From Misgurnus anguillicaudatus (lineage: Eukaryota; Chordata; Actinopteri; Cypriniformes; Cobitidae), in NCBI RefSeq assembly GCF_027580225.2, contig NC_073355.2:22131501-22195500 (forward strand): a DNA stretch of 64,000 nucleotides. Reading direction: 5' to 3'. Of this stretch, positions 1-11,500 are shown one piece after another. The first letter of the stretch is position 1, and each line of letters starts with the position of its first letter. The notes beneath the pieces are model-generated. The model was given only the letters and a program-made list of their open reading frames with translations, did not search any database and was not told the DNA's origin. The position numbers and the translations under genes are program-made.

Positions 1-1811
1 GGTTGCCAGCTTTGTGTATCAAAACCATCCTAATGGACATTCAATACTAGCCCAAAAGCATCCCAATGACTATTCACAGCCCAAATACCAATAACTAATC
101 AACAAAATCCTTTCATCTTTAACCCACAGAAAAAAAACAATCTGCGGAGACAATACAGCGCGTGACCCCATTACCTTAATAATGCATGTTGGCATTGTTT
201 TGCAATCACATGTTTCTGTGAAGAGAATTATGTAAATATGAGGTAAATATAAGACATAAATGTTATGCTCATCACAATGTACTTTTGCATCTAATGGAGA
301 AAATACTACAATTCACGTGTTTACATGCATATTTTTCTCCTGCTGATCGGAAAATGCCACCCCTTTCAATACGATCCAAATTTGCATCCGATCGACCTCA
401 ATCGTATCAATTAAGGTGTTTACATGAAGGCTTTTCAATACGATTGAGCCATCAATACGATTACAAACGGATTATTTGGTTGCATGTAAACGTAGCTACT
501 GTCAGTTTCATGGTAAGATTCTTATTTAAAGGTCACATTCTTCCTGATCCCATTTTTTAAACCCTTGTTTGTGTGTAATGTTGCTATAATAGCATACATA
601 ATACCTGTAAAATGTTAAAGCTCAAAGTTCACTGCCAGGCGATTTATTTTCTTTCATAGAATTCCTCTTTCGAAGCCTACAGCGAACGACCGGTTTGGAC
701 TACAGCCCTCTATTTCCTGCTTTAATGACGTCAGTAAAACAGTTCGTTGACTAAACTCCGCCCACAGGAATACGTCAGTCACCAGCTTTGGCTCAAACGG
801 CTCTGCTAAGCTAAGCTGCTATCGAATCACAACACACTAAACAAACTACACAATCAAAACTCATTATGTATTTCTGAGGGAGGGACTTCATAGAACAAGG
901 AAGACATCAGCCGTTTTGAGGACAGTGAAAACAGCGCTATACAGATAAGTAAATTGTGTGGAAAAATGCCGCGTTTTTTTGCACGTGAAACATGAACAAA
1001 ATGTTATATTGCGCAATGTAAACACAAACAAACCTTCAAAAACACAGAAAGAACAGGAGCTTTAAACCTTACAAAAAGATCAAATCCAATATATACACAC
1101 ACAAACAGCAAAATTCAGTTTCTTTTTTTAAAATAATTCTCATATAAAATAATTTTACATTGAAATATTTAATATTTTAGGACTTCAAAATATAAACAAA
1201 ATAAAAAAAAATTGTTAAAAAAACTTGTATTGGTAAAATTAGATGTTTATGTGGTTAGGTATCTAATAATTTCAGTAACGTCTCACAGGATTATCAATCT
1301 AAAGGGATTTTGCAAAAAACTGTCCAGCTATACAGTAAGTCTTACTTAACTGTGACCATTAATTGGAGTACACTAAATTTTGAATCTCTCTCACCTAGGG
1401 ATTCATAAAGAGATTAATCGCAATTAATCTTTAGCAGAATAAAAGTTTTTGTTTACAGTATATATATATATGTGTGAACTGTGTATAATAACTTTGTATA
1501 GATAAATGAACATACATGCATGTATACATTTAAGAAATGTTTACATGTGTATATACATGTGTGTTTAATGTATAATTTATATTACATAAAAATATAAATA
1601 CTTATATTTTTACAAGTTGCAACTAATTACGGGCTGTACGATCGCAAATATGCTGGTTCATCTGGTTGCATACAGTATAGTGGGAGGAGTTGGATCTGGA
1701 TGTCATGTTCTGCAGTGAGGACCATCTTAATAATTTGGCAAAGAAAAGTAAACAATATCTTGATGTCTGCCATAAGTCGTCCAACAAAAACCATGTGATG
1801 TGCGACCGTAC
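1..1811. other. nde1 intron 3 (partial), repeat-bearing
   Basis: No coding exon is recognisable here. This is the intron downstream of nde1 coding exon 2, running off the left edge. It holds a short element at about 318-492 whose ends read GTGTTTACATG and CATGTAAAC, and at about 526-720 a segment that recurs inverted at 3950-4133. The rest is AT-rich with short TA/TG runs near 1460-1570. The small open frames are not supported by any family match. Confidence 0.6.
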
Positions 1812-2244
1812 CTTGTAGTTTTCTAACTCCATGCGTAGCCTGTTGTTGGCTGACAGCAGCTCGCGGTTACGAGCCTCACACTGCTTCAGTTCAGTTTCCA
1901 GCTCCACCTCATAGTCTCGACTCATCTGCTGAAACTCCTGCAGCTCCTCCTGTGCCTCTTCAGCCCTAAACAGAGAGTCCATTGATATCTATGTTTAGAT
2001 GTCTAAAAATAGTGCTTGATCTGAGAATCATAATAAAACAAGTGCATGGTACAATCTGACAAACAACCCCCGAGTCACAGAACATGTAATCAAAACTTTT
2101 TCATTGCAGATCTACTGAAGTGACCTTTCAGAATACATGAAAAAATAATAGAAACTACCTCTGGTGGTATTTGGCACTTTGCTCCCTCCAGTAGTCCCTC
2201 TCCTCTTCAACAGATGCAAATGATGTTGGGTGAGGGTCACTCAT
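1812..2244 (-). CDS. nde1: nde1, nuclear distribution protein nudE homolog 1 (5' coding part)
   Basis: NDE1 is a coiled-coil scaffold that binds LIS1 and cytoplasmic dynein at centrosomes, kinetochores and membranes, and is needed for neural progenitor mitosis. Two coding exons are visible on the minus strand: 2159-2244, starting at the ATG 2242-2244, and 1812-1965. They join in phase (AG|G) and give about 80 residues. The protein starts MSDPHPTSFASVEEERDYW and continues into the conserved coiled coil AQEELQEFQQMSRDYE and NNRLRMELENYK, which matches the vertebrate NDE1/NDEL1 N-terminus. Both donors are GT (GTAGTT and GTACGG). The remaining exons lie left of the window. NDE1 is preferred over NDEL1 because of the neighbours (pdxdc1, rrn3 and mpv17l are near human NDE1 at 16p13.11). 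The open frame beyond 1812 is intron read-through. Confidence 0.88.
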
Positions 2245-3114
2245 TGCTGTTTACTCAGACCTACAGACATAATTTCATATGATATTAAAAAAATATATGG
2301 ATTTATTTATGATGTCCAACCCCAAAGATCTCAAATGAACAGTTTTTTTATTGATCCAGCCGAAAGCAAACAATAATAAGCAAATTTATTTTTATAACTT
2401 TGGGATCTCTAGAAAACATGTAATTCTCTATAAATAAATTATTGCAAAGACAAAAAAAATTACGTAACGTTTAGTCTATTTTGGCCATTGAACAGCTTCC
2501 TCTTGTTTGTACAGTTCATTGTAATATAGTAAGGCATAACAGAGGAGGAAGGGCGTGCCATATTATTAATTTAAAAGACTAGAAATTACCGCTTGAGCAA
2601 CAAAAGCTTAAAGTTTGAACTGTAAAATTGTTTTGATAGTTATGGCCTTTATGTGTCGAACTATCTGAACACGAAGGATGATTTGCACCCGGCCTAAGAT
2701 AATGAGAAAAGTAATCTCAAAAGTAAGTTATCAATAAAAAAAGAGTCACGTACGGTAACATGCAACTTCGTTTCTGATAAAAACAAGTAAAGGACCACAT
2801 AAAAATCATCTTTTAAAGTAAAGAATAGAAACATGCGTAGATTCAGTCTTGAGCTATCCGGCTAACAGCAAACCGGTCACTTCAAGTTTTATCAACGGCC
2901 GGATGAGAGAGACAATCTCTAATACAGATTATTCAAATAAATTCCTTAAAATGATAATAGTGATATACAACACTGATGAAATAAACATATTACAGCTGAG
3001 AATTGAGTAAAACATGCTAATAGGAATTTCAGAGAACTATCTAGACCCGGAGCAGAACTGATCAAACTATGACCAGTATTACGGTCCATCACGCTAGCTA
3101 GCAACTTAACTTAC

Positions 3115-3320
3115 CTCTATGTAATGCTCAATTTCCCTTCTTCAAATCGACAGATAAACTGTAACAGAAAATACTTCACTACGCGCTATTGAAAGTATCA
3201 TAACAAGATCATACGCCACTAATTTACTGGCACATTACACTGCTGACAATAGGATTCTTCCCCTGTTGTGTAAAAACTCTCGGCTCGTGGTTTGTTTCAT
3301 ACCAGTGTCTGATTGGGCCA
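3115..3320 (-). promoter_or_regulatory. nde1: nde1 first noncoding exon and core promoter region
   Basis: On the minus strand a strong donor, GAG|GTAAGTTAAG, sits at about 3114, so a 5' UTR exon probably ends at 3115 and splices to the ATG exon at 2244. A CCAAT-type box (plus-strand ATTGG at about 3312-3316) lies just upstream. The transcription start itself cannot be fixed from sequence. Confidence 0.45.
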
Positions 3321-3752
3321 TTTGTAATGACGCCATTGTTTTTCGGGCCACTGGTTGGTCGTTCAGATGCGCTTGTTTTAAGCAATCCTCTCATCTTCCA
3401 CAGCCACTAGAGGCGCAAAAACTATTCACACGGTAATATAACTTGAACAGAGCTGCACTTTCTAACAGAAATGCACAAAGTACGTGGTTTATTTATATAA
3501 ACAAACTGCATAAACAAGACATTTGAAAGCCTGTCAAACAATGAGAAACTGAAAAGAAAACACAAGGACTGATGTGTGACTTAGGGGCGGTTTCCCGGCT
3601 AGGGTTTAAATTAATCCGGGATTAGGTCTAAGCTATTTTAGGCCTTTTAAGTAGTTTTTACAAACAAACCTTAGAAAAAACAATACTGGCGTGCATCTTG
3701 AGACAAGACAATAGCACTGATATATGTTAAGATATGTTAGTACAAGGTCTTT

Positions 3753-4371
3753 TTAAAGGGGACGTATCATGAAAATCGAACTTTTTCTGTGCTATAATTG
3801 GGTTCCCAGTGCTTCTATCAGCCTAGAAAATGTGAAAAAGCCAGTAACTTAGTTTTGGTAAACCATTCTCTGCAAGCATGTGAAAAAAATAGGTCATTGA
3901 AATTTGGCTCCCGTTGTGATGTCAGAAGGGGATACTACCGCCCCTTAAAGGGGTGTAGTCCAAACCGGCCGTTCGCTGTAGGCTTGAAAGGCGAATTCTG
4001 TTAAAGAAAATATATCGCCTGGCAGTGAACTTTGAGCTTTATCATTTTACAGGTATTATTTATACTATTATAGCAACATTACACACTAACTAGGGTTTCA
4101 AAAATGGGATCAGAAAGAATATGACCTTTAATCTCCACAATCCAACCTCGGACCTGCCATTTAGTGCAGAGATCATCTCATTTGTATTTAAAAGGACACA
4201 CCCAAAAATGGCACATTTTTGCTCACACCTACAAAGTAGCAATTTTAACATGTTATAATAAATGATCTATATGGTATTTTGAGCTAAAACTTCACATACA
4301 TATATACTCTGGGAACACCAAAGATTTCTTTGACATCTTAAAAAAGTCTTGTGAAATGTCCCCTTCAAATT
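3753..4371 (+). repeat. TTAA-flanked inverted-repeat element (family B, copy 1) with internal insert
   Basis: It begins TTAAAGGGGACGTATCATG and ends GTGAAATGTCCCCTTCAA, so the ends are inverted GGGGACATxTCA motifs next to TTAA. Related copies lie at 26231-26729 (inverted) and about 54935-55045 (partial, inverted). The stretch 3950-4133 is also found inverted at about 526-720, so this copy probably carries a second element inside it. Confidence 0.65.
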
Positions 4372-5616
4372 AAAGCAGCTCAAACATGCATTTTAGTCTG
4401 CTACTAGGATAAGGCCTGTCTGGGAAACCACCCCATAATGTTTATATATTAATGTTTCTGTTATTTAAATTTGTGCATAGGTTTTTTTTCTATTTATGTC
4501 TATAACTTATTTATGTCTATTTCACTTATTTCTGCACTATACTTTAATTTATACTTTTATTTGCACTATATGCAGCCAAGCTGCAAATGCTTTGGCATTT
4601 GGCAAATGTAAAGTTTTGTCATTCCAATAAAGCACACTAAATAGAAGTGAAAATAAAACTAGTCACGTTATATTTACGAGTTTAATGCAACCATAATCAT
4701 AAAAATCGAGCGGTAAACAAAGGATTTTCTTATAGAGTTAGTGACGTCCCATATGAAAAAAAACAAAATGAATGTTTTGTTTCGTCGACCTCTTTTTGTT
4801 ATATTTATTTTATTTCTGCAGTTGTTATTTATTTTCATTATTATTATGTATAATTACTTTACTGTCTGCTACTAATTGATTCATTGTTGTTTTTTCAGTA
4901 AGTTTTCCCTTTTTCAGTTATTTTTCTCTTTCTCTCTTTTATGTAAAATATCAAAACCAATTAAAAGCCAAAAAAAGAAGTTGATTTTAGTGATTTTGTG
5001 TTTCATATATGCAGGGAGGCATTACAAATGTACATAATATTTATATACATCTTGCTCCGATCAAATCAACTTGAATGCACTTGATAGAATACTTTCGACT
5101 TCCAATATATATATAAACTTTGCAGATGCACTTGAACTCACCATTATTCTGATGGTCAACAATTATTTTATGATAGTCAATAAATGATGTGAGGATATAA
5201 ACATGATCCTGTCAGAAAAAAATGAAAGCATAAAAGCTTAACATAAATTTAAGAGTGTAAATTTGGTTTGAAAGTAGAAGCCTTGAAGTGTAAACTTTAT
5301 GTTTTTATTACTAACTGTATACAAATTGGAGGGTTTGCAAAAATTAACGATTTAGAGAATGACACAAAATCAGTTCATTCTGTAATTAATCTTGAGCTTA
5401 AAAATGTACACAGTATTATGTGTACCTCTATTTATCCGTATGAGCTGACTTAATTCTGTCCTCTTATGACATCAACGGTGAGCATTTGAAGCCACAGTAA
5501 TCCATTTCTAGGGATTTGCCAGGAAAAAGCACTTACAATAGGAAACAAATTTATGCACAGAAAAATGTCACGTATGACAGCATAAAAACATATAATTCCA
5601 TGCGATAACAAAAAAA
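4372..5616. other. Intergenic, AT-rich, no gene seen
   Basis: Between nde1 and the PIRT-like gene. About 4440-4645 looks like the 3' tail of an old retroelement ending TTGTCATTCCAATAAAGC. The rest is AT-rich with T-runs. An open frame at 5268-5453 has no recognisable similarity and is not annotated. Confidence 0.4.
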
Positions 5617-5622
5617 TTTATT
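5617..5622 (-). terminator. Polyadenylation signal of the PIRT-like gene
   Basis: The plus-strand TTTATT is AATAAA on the minus strand, 15 bases after the TAA stop at 5637-5639. It is the first such signal after the CDS. Confidence 0.5.
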
Positions 5623-5636
5623 TAAAAGTCTAGTCC

Positions 5637-6026
5637 TTATGAAATGGTAACACAAGACTGTGTGTGAATTCCCTGCTCTGGTAGTAGAGGTCTGCCAGGG
5701 TTCATTTGGGTCATGGCTGTATGAACCATCTTCTGTTTGATAACAGGAACCCAGACAAGGCCAGTCACCAAAAACATCAGCCCCACAGACAAGAACACAG
5801 GTCCAACTAAATAGGGCACATTGCCCACCTGGATAAAGTACAGTAATGACAGTGCAGTGCCTGTGCCAAACAGAAGACCCCCGATGAATATGGCCATTGC
5901 AGGTTTGTGAAACTGACTCCAGCCACATTTCATGCTTTTGGAGACTTTCCGTGGAGGACAAGAGCTAGACCCATCCATTCTCAGGCCACTACCCTCATTA
6001 GGAACTGCAGATCCGTTGGAAAGCAT
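5637..6026 (-). CDS. pirt: PIRT-like (phosphoinositide-interacting regulator family) two-pass membrane protein
   Basis: A 129-residue protein from one coding exon. Two hydrophobic helices are clear, at residues about 43-65 and 71-96. Motifs shared with vertebrate PIRT are FHKP just before helix 1 and GPVFLSVGLM...GLVWVPVIK in helix 2. PIRT binds phosphoinositides and modulates TRPV1 and TRPM8 in sensory neurons; family membership is seen, while a sensory role here is inference. The basic stretch PPRKVSKSMK (24-33) before helix 1 and KQK after helix 2 could contact lipid headgroups. The start 6024-6026 follows a 3' splice site (TTTCTGTAG) by seven bases, so a noncoding first exon is expected; a donor at 6158-6159 (exon ending at 6160, CCAA|GTAAGTG) fits. 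Human PIRT is 137 residues. It could instead be an unnamed fish paralog of the PIRT/TMEM100 group. Confidence 0.68.
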   Translation of the reverse strand: MLSNGSAVPNEGSGLRMDGSSSCPPRKVSKSMKCGWSQFHKPAMAIFIGGLLFGTGTALSLLYFIQVGNVPYLVGPVFLSVGLMFLVTGLVWVPVIKQKMVHTAMTQMNPGRPLLPEQGIHTQSCVTIS

Positions 6027-6585
6027 CTTTAACTACAGAAATAAAACACCATGAGTGACAGCAGCTTTAAATGATACAAAACATTATTACTAGCACATTT
6101 TTAAAAATTAAAAGCATAATCACATGCTTAAATATATCTAAAATAAAAAGCACACTTACTTGGAAAGCTCAGAAAGCCATCAATGATTACTCAGCAGCTC
6201 TTGTTCCACGTCTGTGTGCCAGTTACTGTATTTATCCACAAAATACAGTGGAACGAAAGCCACTCCCTGTGGGTGTGTTATTACTGTATGAACATCTGGA
6301 GCAGGACCACGCTGCCCTATTTGTGTCTCAGTGCCCAGAAATATTACATTACCATTTAGTGAATTAGCAGACGCTTTAAACAACTTCAATCACTTCAAGC
6401 ATCCAATTTAAATCACATTGCACCAAAAGGGCTACAATTTAGTGCAATTAAAACATTAAAGTCATAGAATAATATTTGTTTAACCATGCACACTAAACTT
6501 AGTATCTGGGTATTACAGGAGATCAATATGGCTGGATTGAACACAACAGCAAACATTTTGTTTATATAAATAGATATTTATGGTG

Positions 6586-7757
6586 TTAACCCTAATAAGA
6601 CCCTTGTGGTCAATTCTACCCCAAGCCACTTTTCTTTAGTTTAAAAACATGGTTCCCTTCACATCTCAGTGGAATAAGATTTTGTGACTTTTACAGATTA
6701 TCTGTCAAGATTCATATAAAAACTGGGCTCGATTCGGTCGTTCTAAAGAGGCGTAAAAATCACTTAAAATTAGTCCCTTTGGGGGTAAAAATGACCCCAA
6801 TTTAAATGAATGGGAAATGCAAAAAATATTTTTTTCTTTTTATTTGTCAAAAAAAATCAATGCATCCAGAATAAATCTGAAATTTTTAACACAGAAAGGT
6901 AGGCCTGGTACTAGAGCACAAATGTTACATAGAAAATACATGCTCAATCACACAAACAGACACACACAAACACACAAAGGTTATGACTGCCACAGAGAGC
7001 ATTTCTTGTAGAATTTGGCAAAAAACAGCCACAGATGTAAAATACTCACACAGGTGTGTGCACACACACACACGCACAAACTCACACATGCACAAACTCA
7101 CACACAAAGACACAGTAAAACTTACACACACATAGACACAGACACACACACACACAAAGACAAAGTCACACACAAACACAGACACACATGCAAACACACA
7201 CACGGACACACACACACACTTACATAGTCAATTTCTGTGGCATTTTGAACAGATTTCAAAATGCATCAAAAACAACAAAAAATTCTACTATTTGAAATAA
7301 TATTTATTTTTAATGTGCTTTCTAATGTTTATATTAACATAAATTCACAAAATGTATCAATAAAGTAGTGATGTTAAGGAGTTGGCCACATTCAGTGAAA
7401 TGAATGGGTCTCTATGGGCATCTGCTGGTCAAAATGATTTTTTTTCTAAACACCAAATGGCTGAATTCAGCACATAACATCTTGATCAATATCTAAAAAC
7501 AATTTAAAACAGATTTAGATCATAATTTATGTGAATTTTTCATAAAAATTTGATATTTTTCAGGCAAGCTAATGGTGTAGTTGAGGAATTGAATGGTAAA
7601 CAGGTACAAAAGTACTTCATATCTCCCAAAACACAGCATTAATGTATAGTAATGAACAAAATTATATATTTTTTGTAATCCTTTTTTAATCTCTGGGGTC
7701 ATTTTTATACCCAAGGGACTATAACGTATACAGGAAAATAGGGTCTAATGAGGGTTA
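6586..7757. repeat. 1.17 kb TTAA-flanked inverted-repeat element containing a CA-rich array
   Basis: The ends read TTAACCCTAATAAGACCC and GGGTCTAATGAGGGTTAA, an imperfect terminal inverted repeat starting at TTAA. A second, inner inverted pair (about 6773-6797 GTCCCTTTGGGGGTAAAAAT; about 7694-7722) has the same orientation. No transposase frame is visible. It lies between the PIRT-like gene and the 3' end of gspt1. Confidence 0.6.
6945..7226. repeat. Imperfect (CA)n / (ACACAxAC)n microsatellite
   Basis: An alternation of CACACA with interrupting AAA, GACA and TGCA units over about 280 bases. The long open frames on both strands here are products of the simple repeat. Confidence 0.85.
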
Positions 7758-7970
7758 AGTAATTGCTACGTATACACATACCACAAACTGGGTCTAAATC
7801 ATATTCTTTAAATGTATTGAAGTAAAAAAAACATGTTATTTAACAAAAGGAACACTTTTTGTTTGTTTGAAATGACTCATCACATTAGGGCAAAACCACA
7901 ACACACAAGAAAATGTCTAAATCAAGGAAGAAACAAGCACAACCTTCTCATTTTTTCCCCAATTTTATAT

Positions 7971-7976
7971 TTTATT
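7971..7976 (-). terminator. gspt1: Candidate gspt1 polyadenylation signal
   Basis: The plus-strand TTTATT is AATAAA on the minus strand, about 560 bases past the gspt1 stop at 8537-8539. It gives a plausible 3' UTR of roughly 0.6 kb. Confidence 0.4.
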
Positions 7977-8536
7977 GTCATAGAAGATGCTTTAATAATG
8001 AACACGCCCGTGCACTTGGCAAGAACGTTATGTGAACAGAGAAACCAAAATGGGAATAAGCAATGGGAGACATGTACAACCAAGATATTGACATTTTGGT
8101 TTCAATTGGTTAATCATTCTTTACTGCTCATAGATCATTTTATGTTAACAAGCAAATCTTGGTCCACATACGTTTACTGTATCTGCTGCCATTATATTTC
8201 TCTGATGGAAGCCAAAAGAAAAATTATAAAAATAAAAAAGTTTGGAAAAAGAGCTAAATCTCTTGCCATTAATCATGTGCAGGCTGACAGGGAAGAGGTC
8301 ACGGGGGAAGAACCTAAAACAATGGCATCGCTGAGCTCTCAATATGAGAAAGCTGACACATGTGGACTTGATTTCATTTTCGTTTGCTTAAAAACAGATT
8401 TCTTTTAAGAGAAGTTTTTTTAAGCTGGTCTTTAGGAGGCAGAGGGGAGAGAAAGGACAGGAGGGCTATGAAGTGTGCCGCAACCGAAGCAGCATCTACC
8501 TCCACCTCTGTCAGTCATTTCAGATCAACACTGTTT

Positions 8537-11500
8537 TCAGTCCTTCTCAGCAACAAGTTTCAACACTTTCCCAATGGCAATGGTTTTCCCTGAAAGATGA
8601 GAAAAGCACACATTTGTAGCATTGTCTTTCTAATACAAATGATCACAAAATTCAAGGAAGAGATACCAAAGCAAGGCTTGTGACCAAAATGTGCCTTAGG
8701 AGATAACATCCGCTTCCCCTCATCTCGTAAGGTGAAGCGTCCCATCTGAGGAAAGTCTTTGAAGGTTTCAAGGCAGATGGTCCCAGCTGTTCTCAGACGA
8801 GCAATGCACACTTGGTCCTGTTTAACGAAGCGGGGTCGCGTTTTGCTCTTTTCCCCCGTCTTTTTGTCCACCAGACAGATTAAGGCCTGTAAAGCGACAA
8901 AAAAAGCAGAATCTGCTTTATGGCAAAAGCTAATGGTGCATTCACACCAGCCACGATAGAGGCGGCAAAAATGCGCTATTATCGCGTAGTTGGGCGCTTG
9001 AACATGTGAGTTTACTTGCTTCATTCGCGCGTGAAATTCTAGTCATTCGAGACACTCGCGCGGAAATTTGCGTCACAGGAGGGGCTTCTGCGACTCCGCT
9101 TGCTTCCTGTAATCACGGCACTACTACAGCAAGGTCCTGATTGGTTAACGCGGGACGGGAATCCGCTGAAGTTCAGATTTTTCAACACGCGCGTTTTCTG
9201 CAGCAATGTTCAATTTGCGCGAAACGCGCCATCCGCGCCGCAGGATGCCTAATCGCTTTGCATTGACTTAACATGTAAATCACTTGCGCTTGCCGCCTCT
9301 ACCGCATCTGGTGTGAACCCTGCATAATAATTAACTAACTATTAATAAAGTAGAAACAACCTAAAAGTGAGTAAATGACAATTTAATGACCCTTTTTTTG
9401 GGAATATTTTTCATAATAATTACCGTGATTTGAACTTCTTCAATGCAGGTGTGAATATGAAGAACAGCGTTGTAACCCGGGCAGATGATTGACTTGTGTT
9501 CAATGATGACTATCTGAAAACGGCAAACAAAAACACACAATGTACAAATTGCGGAAAAACACCTCTCCGTTTCAGGTTTTAATAACAGGGAAATCCATTT
9601 ACCTGGGCATCAAAGGTACGCCCAGTGTGGCAGAGGTTCTCAGCATTGCAGAGAATAAAGCCTGGCAGGATCTCCTCCTCTTCAATACCCTTAAGCCGCA
9701 ATTTCAAGTTCTCACCAGGTGCAGCGTCATCCGTTTCGACGTCATCGGAAAGCAGACTCAGCACCTCCACAGTGTGCTGCACACGGTAGACACAGAAAGA
9801 TATACGTGATACAGAAAGTTCAGGGTATTAAATGTAAAGGAGAAAAGCAGCTCTGATTATCTTACCCTGTTGGGCATCATCACAAGTTGCTGAGCTTTAC
9901 AGATTGATCCTGATTCAAGTTTTCCCAGAACCACAGTGCCCATGTCCTACAAAGAGCCAAACGCGCATTAAACACCTCATTCACAAAAGCATTAGATATT
10001 TAATTTATGAACTATGTAGACATTTTAAATGTATTATAATTAATAATTTTAATCACCTTATATTTATCTACTATAGGTAACCTGACAGGCCCATCGCTTG
10101 ATCTGTTAAGGTTTGGTAAATTGTCCAGATGTGGAATGAATGGTAACCCTCTGTCCATTAATAACAAAATAATAACAGGTGAGATTAATGATGTACGTTT
10201 AAGATGTTCTGCATAATTCAATACAGCTCAGCATACTTACGTATACCAGGGGCAGAATTCTGCCGGCTCCTTTAGATTGGCTCCAGTGAGTCCTGAACAT
10301 GGCATGAAATGAACATCTTTTCTGGGATTAAACCCAACTTTCTTCAAAAACGGAACAAGTTTCTCTTTACATTCTTCGTACCTACACGGAAATAATAAAA
10401 AACAGTTGAGTTACAAACAGAAAATGTATAAATATTGAAAAAGAAAAAGTGTAAGGGAAGAAAGTGATTTTGGACATTTAAACACACAAGTGTATTTACT
10501 GACCTCTCCAGACTCCAGTTCACTGTTGGGTCATCCATTTTGTTTATAAGTACAATCAAATGCTTCACACCAGCAGTTTTGGCCAACATGGCATGCTCTC
10601 GCGTCTGACCGCCTTTCTCGAAGCCCGTCTCAAACTCTCCTTTCCTCGCGGAGATCACCTTCAGAAAAAAAATGACATCTATTAATTAGCGAATGATCAG
10701 ATTACAAAAGTCAAAGCCTTTAGTCCAAACTTTAGCCTTTAGTCATTTCTATTCAAACAGCTCCCTCTACTGACTAACAATAAAAAATCACCACAGCTCC
10801 AGGTGTGCAGCAGACAGGGTTCCCACACCTTAGCTAACTTCAAATTCAAGGACCTTTCAAGGACTTTCCAAGTCCAATAACCTCAAAATCCAATAACTAA
10901 ATGTGGGGACACATTTCAAGTGAGAGCAAGGTTACATCATGTTACCTTTTAAGATACATTGTTACAGTTCCCTTTCGAGGGAACTCGCGCTGCGTCACTG
11001 CAGTGACACTTTGGGGACGCCTCCAGTGGTAAGTGCGTCTGAATGTGTATATCAAATTCAACCAATGATGAGGCTTAACAACAAAGACAGGGTGACGCGG
11101 GAGCCAGGAAGTATATTCCTATCTGAAATATTGTCAAAGACTGCGTTACAGGGATGCAGGAAGTATGGCAAGGGAGACGCAGCGTCTCGTTCCCTTCTCA
11201 GGGAACAACAGTTACATACGTAACCCAAGACGTTTTCATGTGTTAAACACAACTATGCATACAGAAGATATAAGCATTTAAAGCGGACAGTTTAGCACGT
11301 GTGCTTAAAAAGTCTAGAATTTTTATGATATTATCCTACACTACAGGGAATAATATGGATTTTTTCCAGAAAACTTCTTTTTACATAAAACATAAAATAG
11401 ATTCAAGCACTTTCAGTGACCTGTATCAATGTATGTATATTTTCAAAAACTTCCCAGGGCCTTGAATTTTCCCCACAGATTCACAAACTTTCAAGGACCC

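Noticed and set aside
5551..5961. 136-residue minus-strand frame overlapping the PIRT-like gene
   Set aside because: It is the alternative frame of the same DNA; only the 5637-6026 frame has membrane helices and family motifs.
6925..7227. Long open frames on both strands rich in Val/Cys or Thr/His
   Set aside because: They are translations of a CA microsatellite with no start context or family match.
7833..8408. 191-residue plus-strand frame
   Set aside because: It is antisense to the gspt1 3' UTR, low in complexity and without recognisable domains.
8560..9024. 154-residue open frame on the minus strand
   Set aside because: It is gspt1 exon 13 flanked by intron read-through on both sides; the real exon is 8718-8886.
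10939..11252. Open frames of 94 and 64 residues, similar to frames at 47448-47725
   Set aside because: The similarity reflects two copies of the same noncoding repeat, not a gene family.
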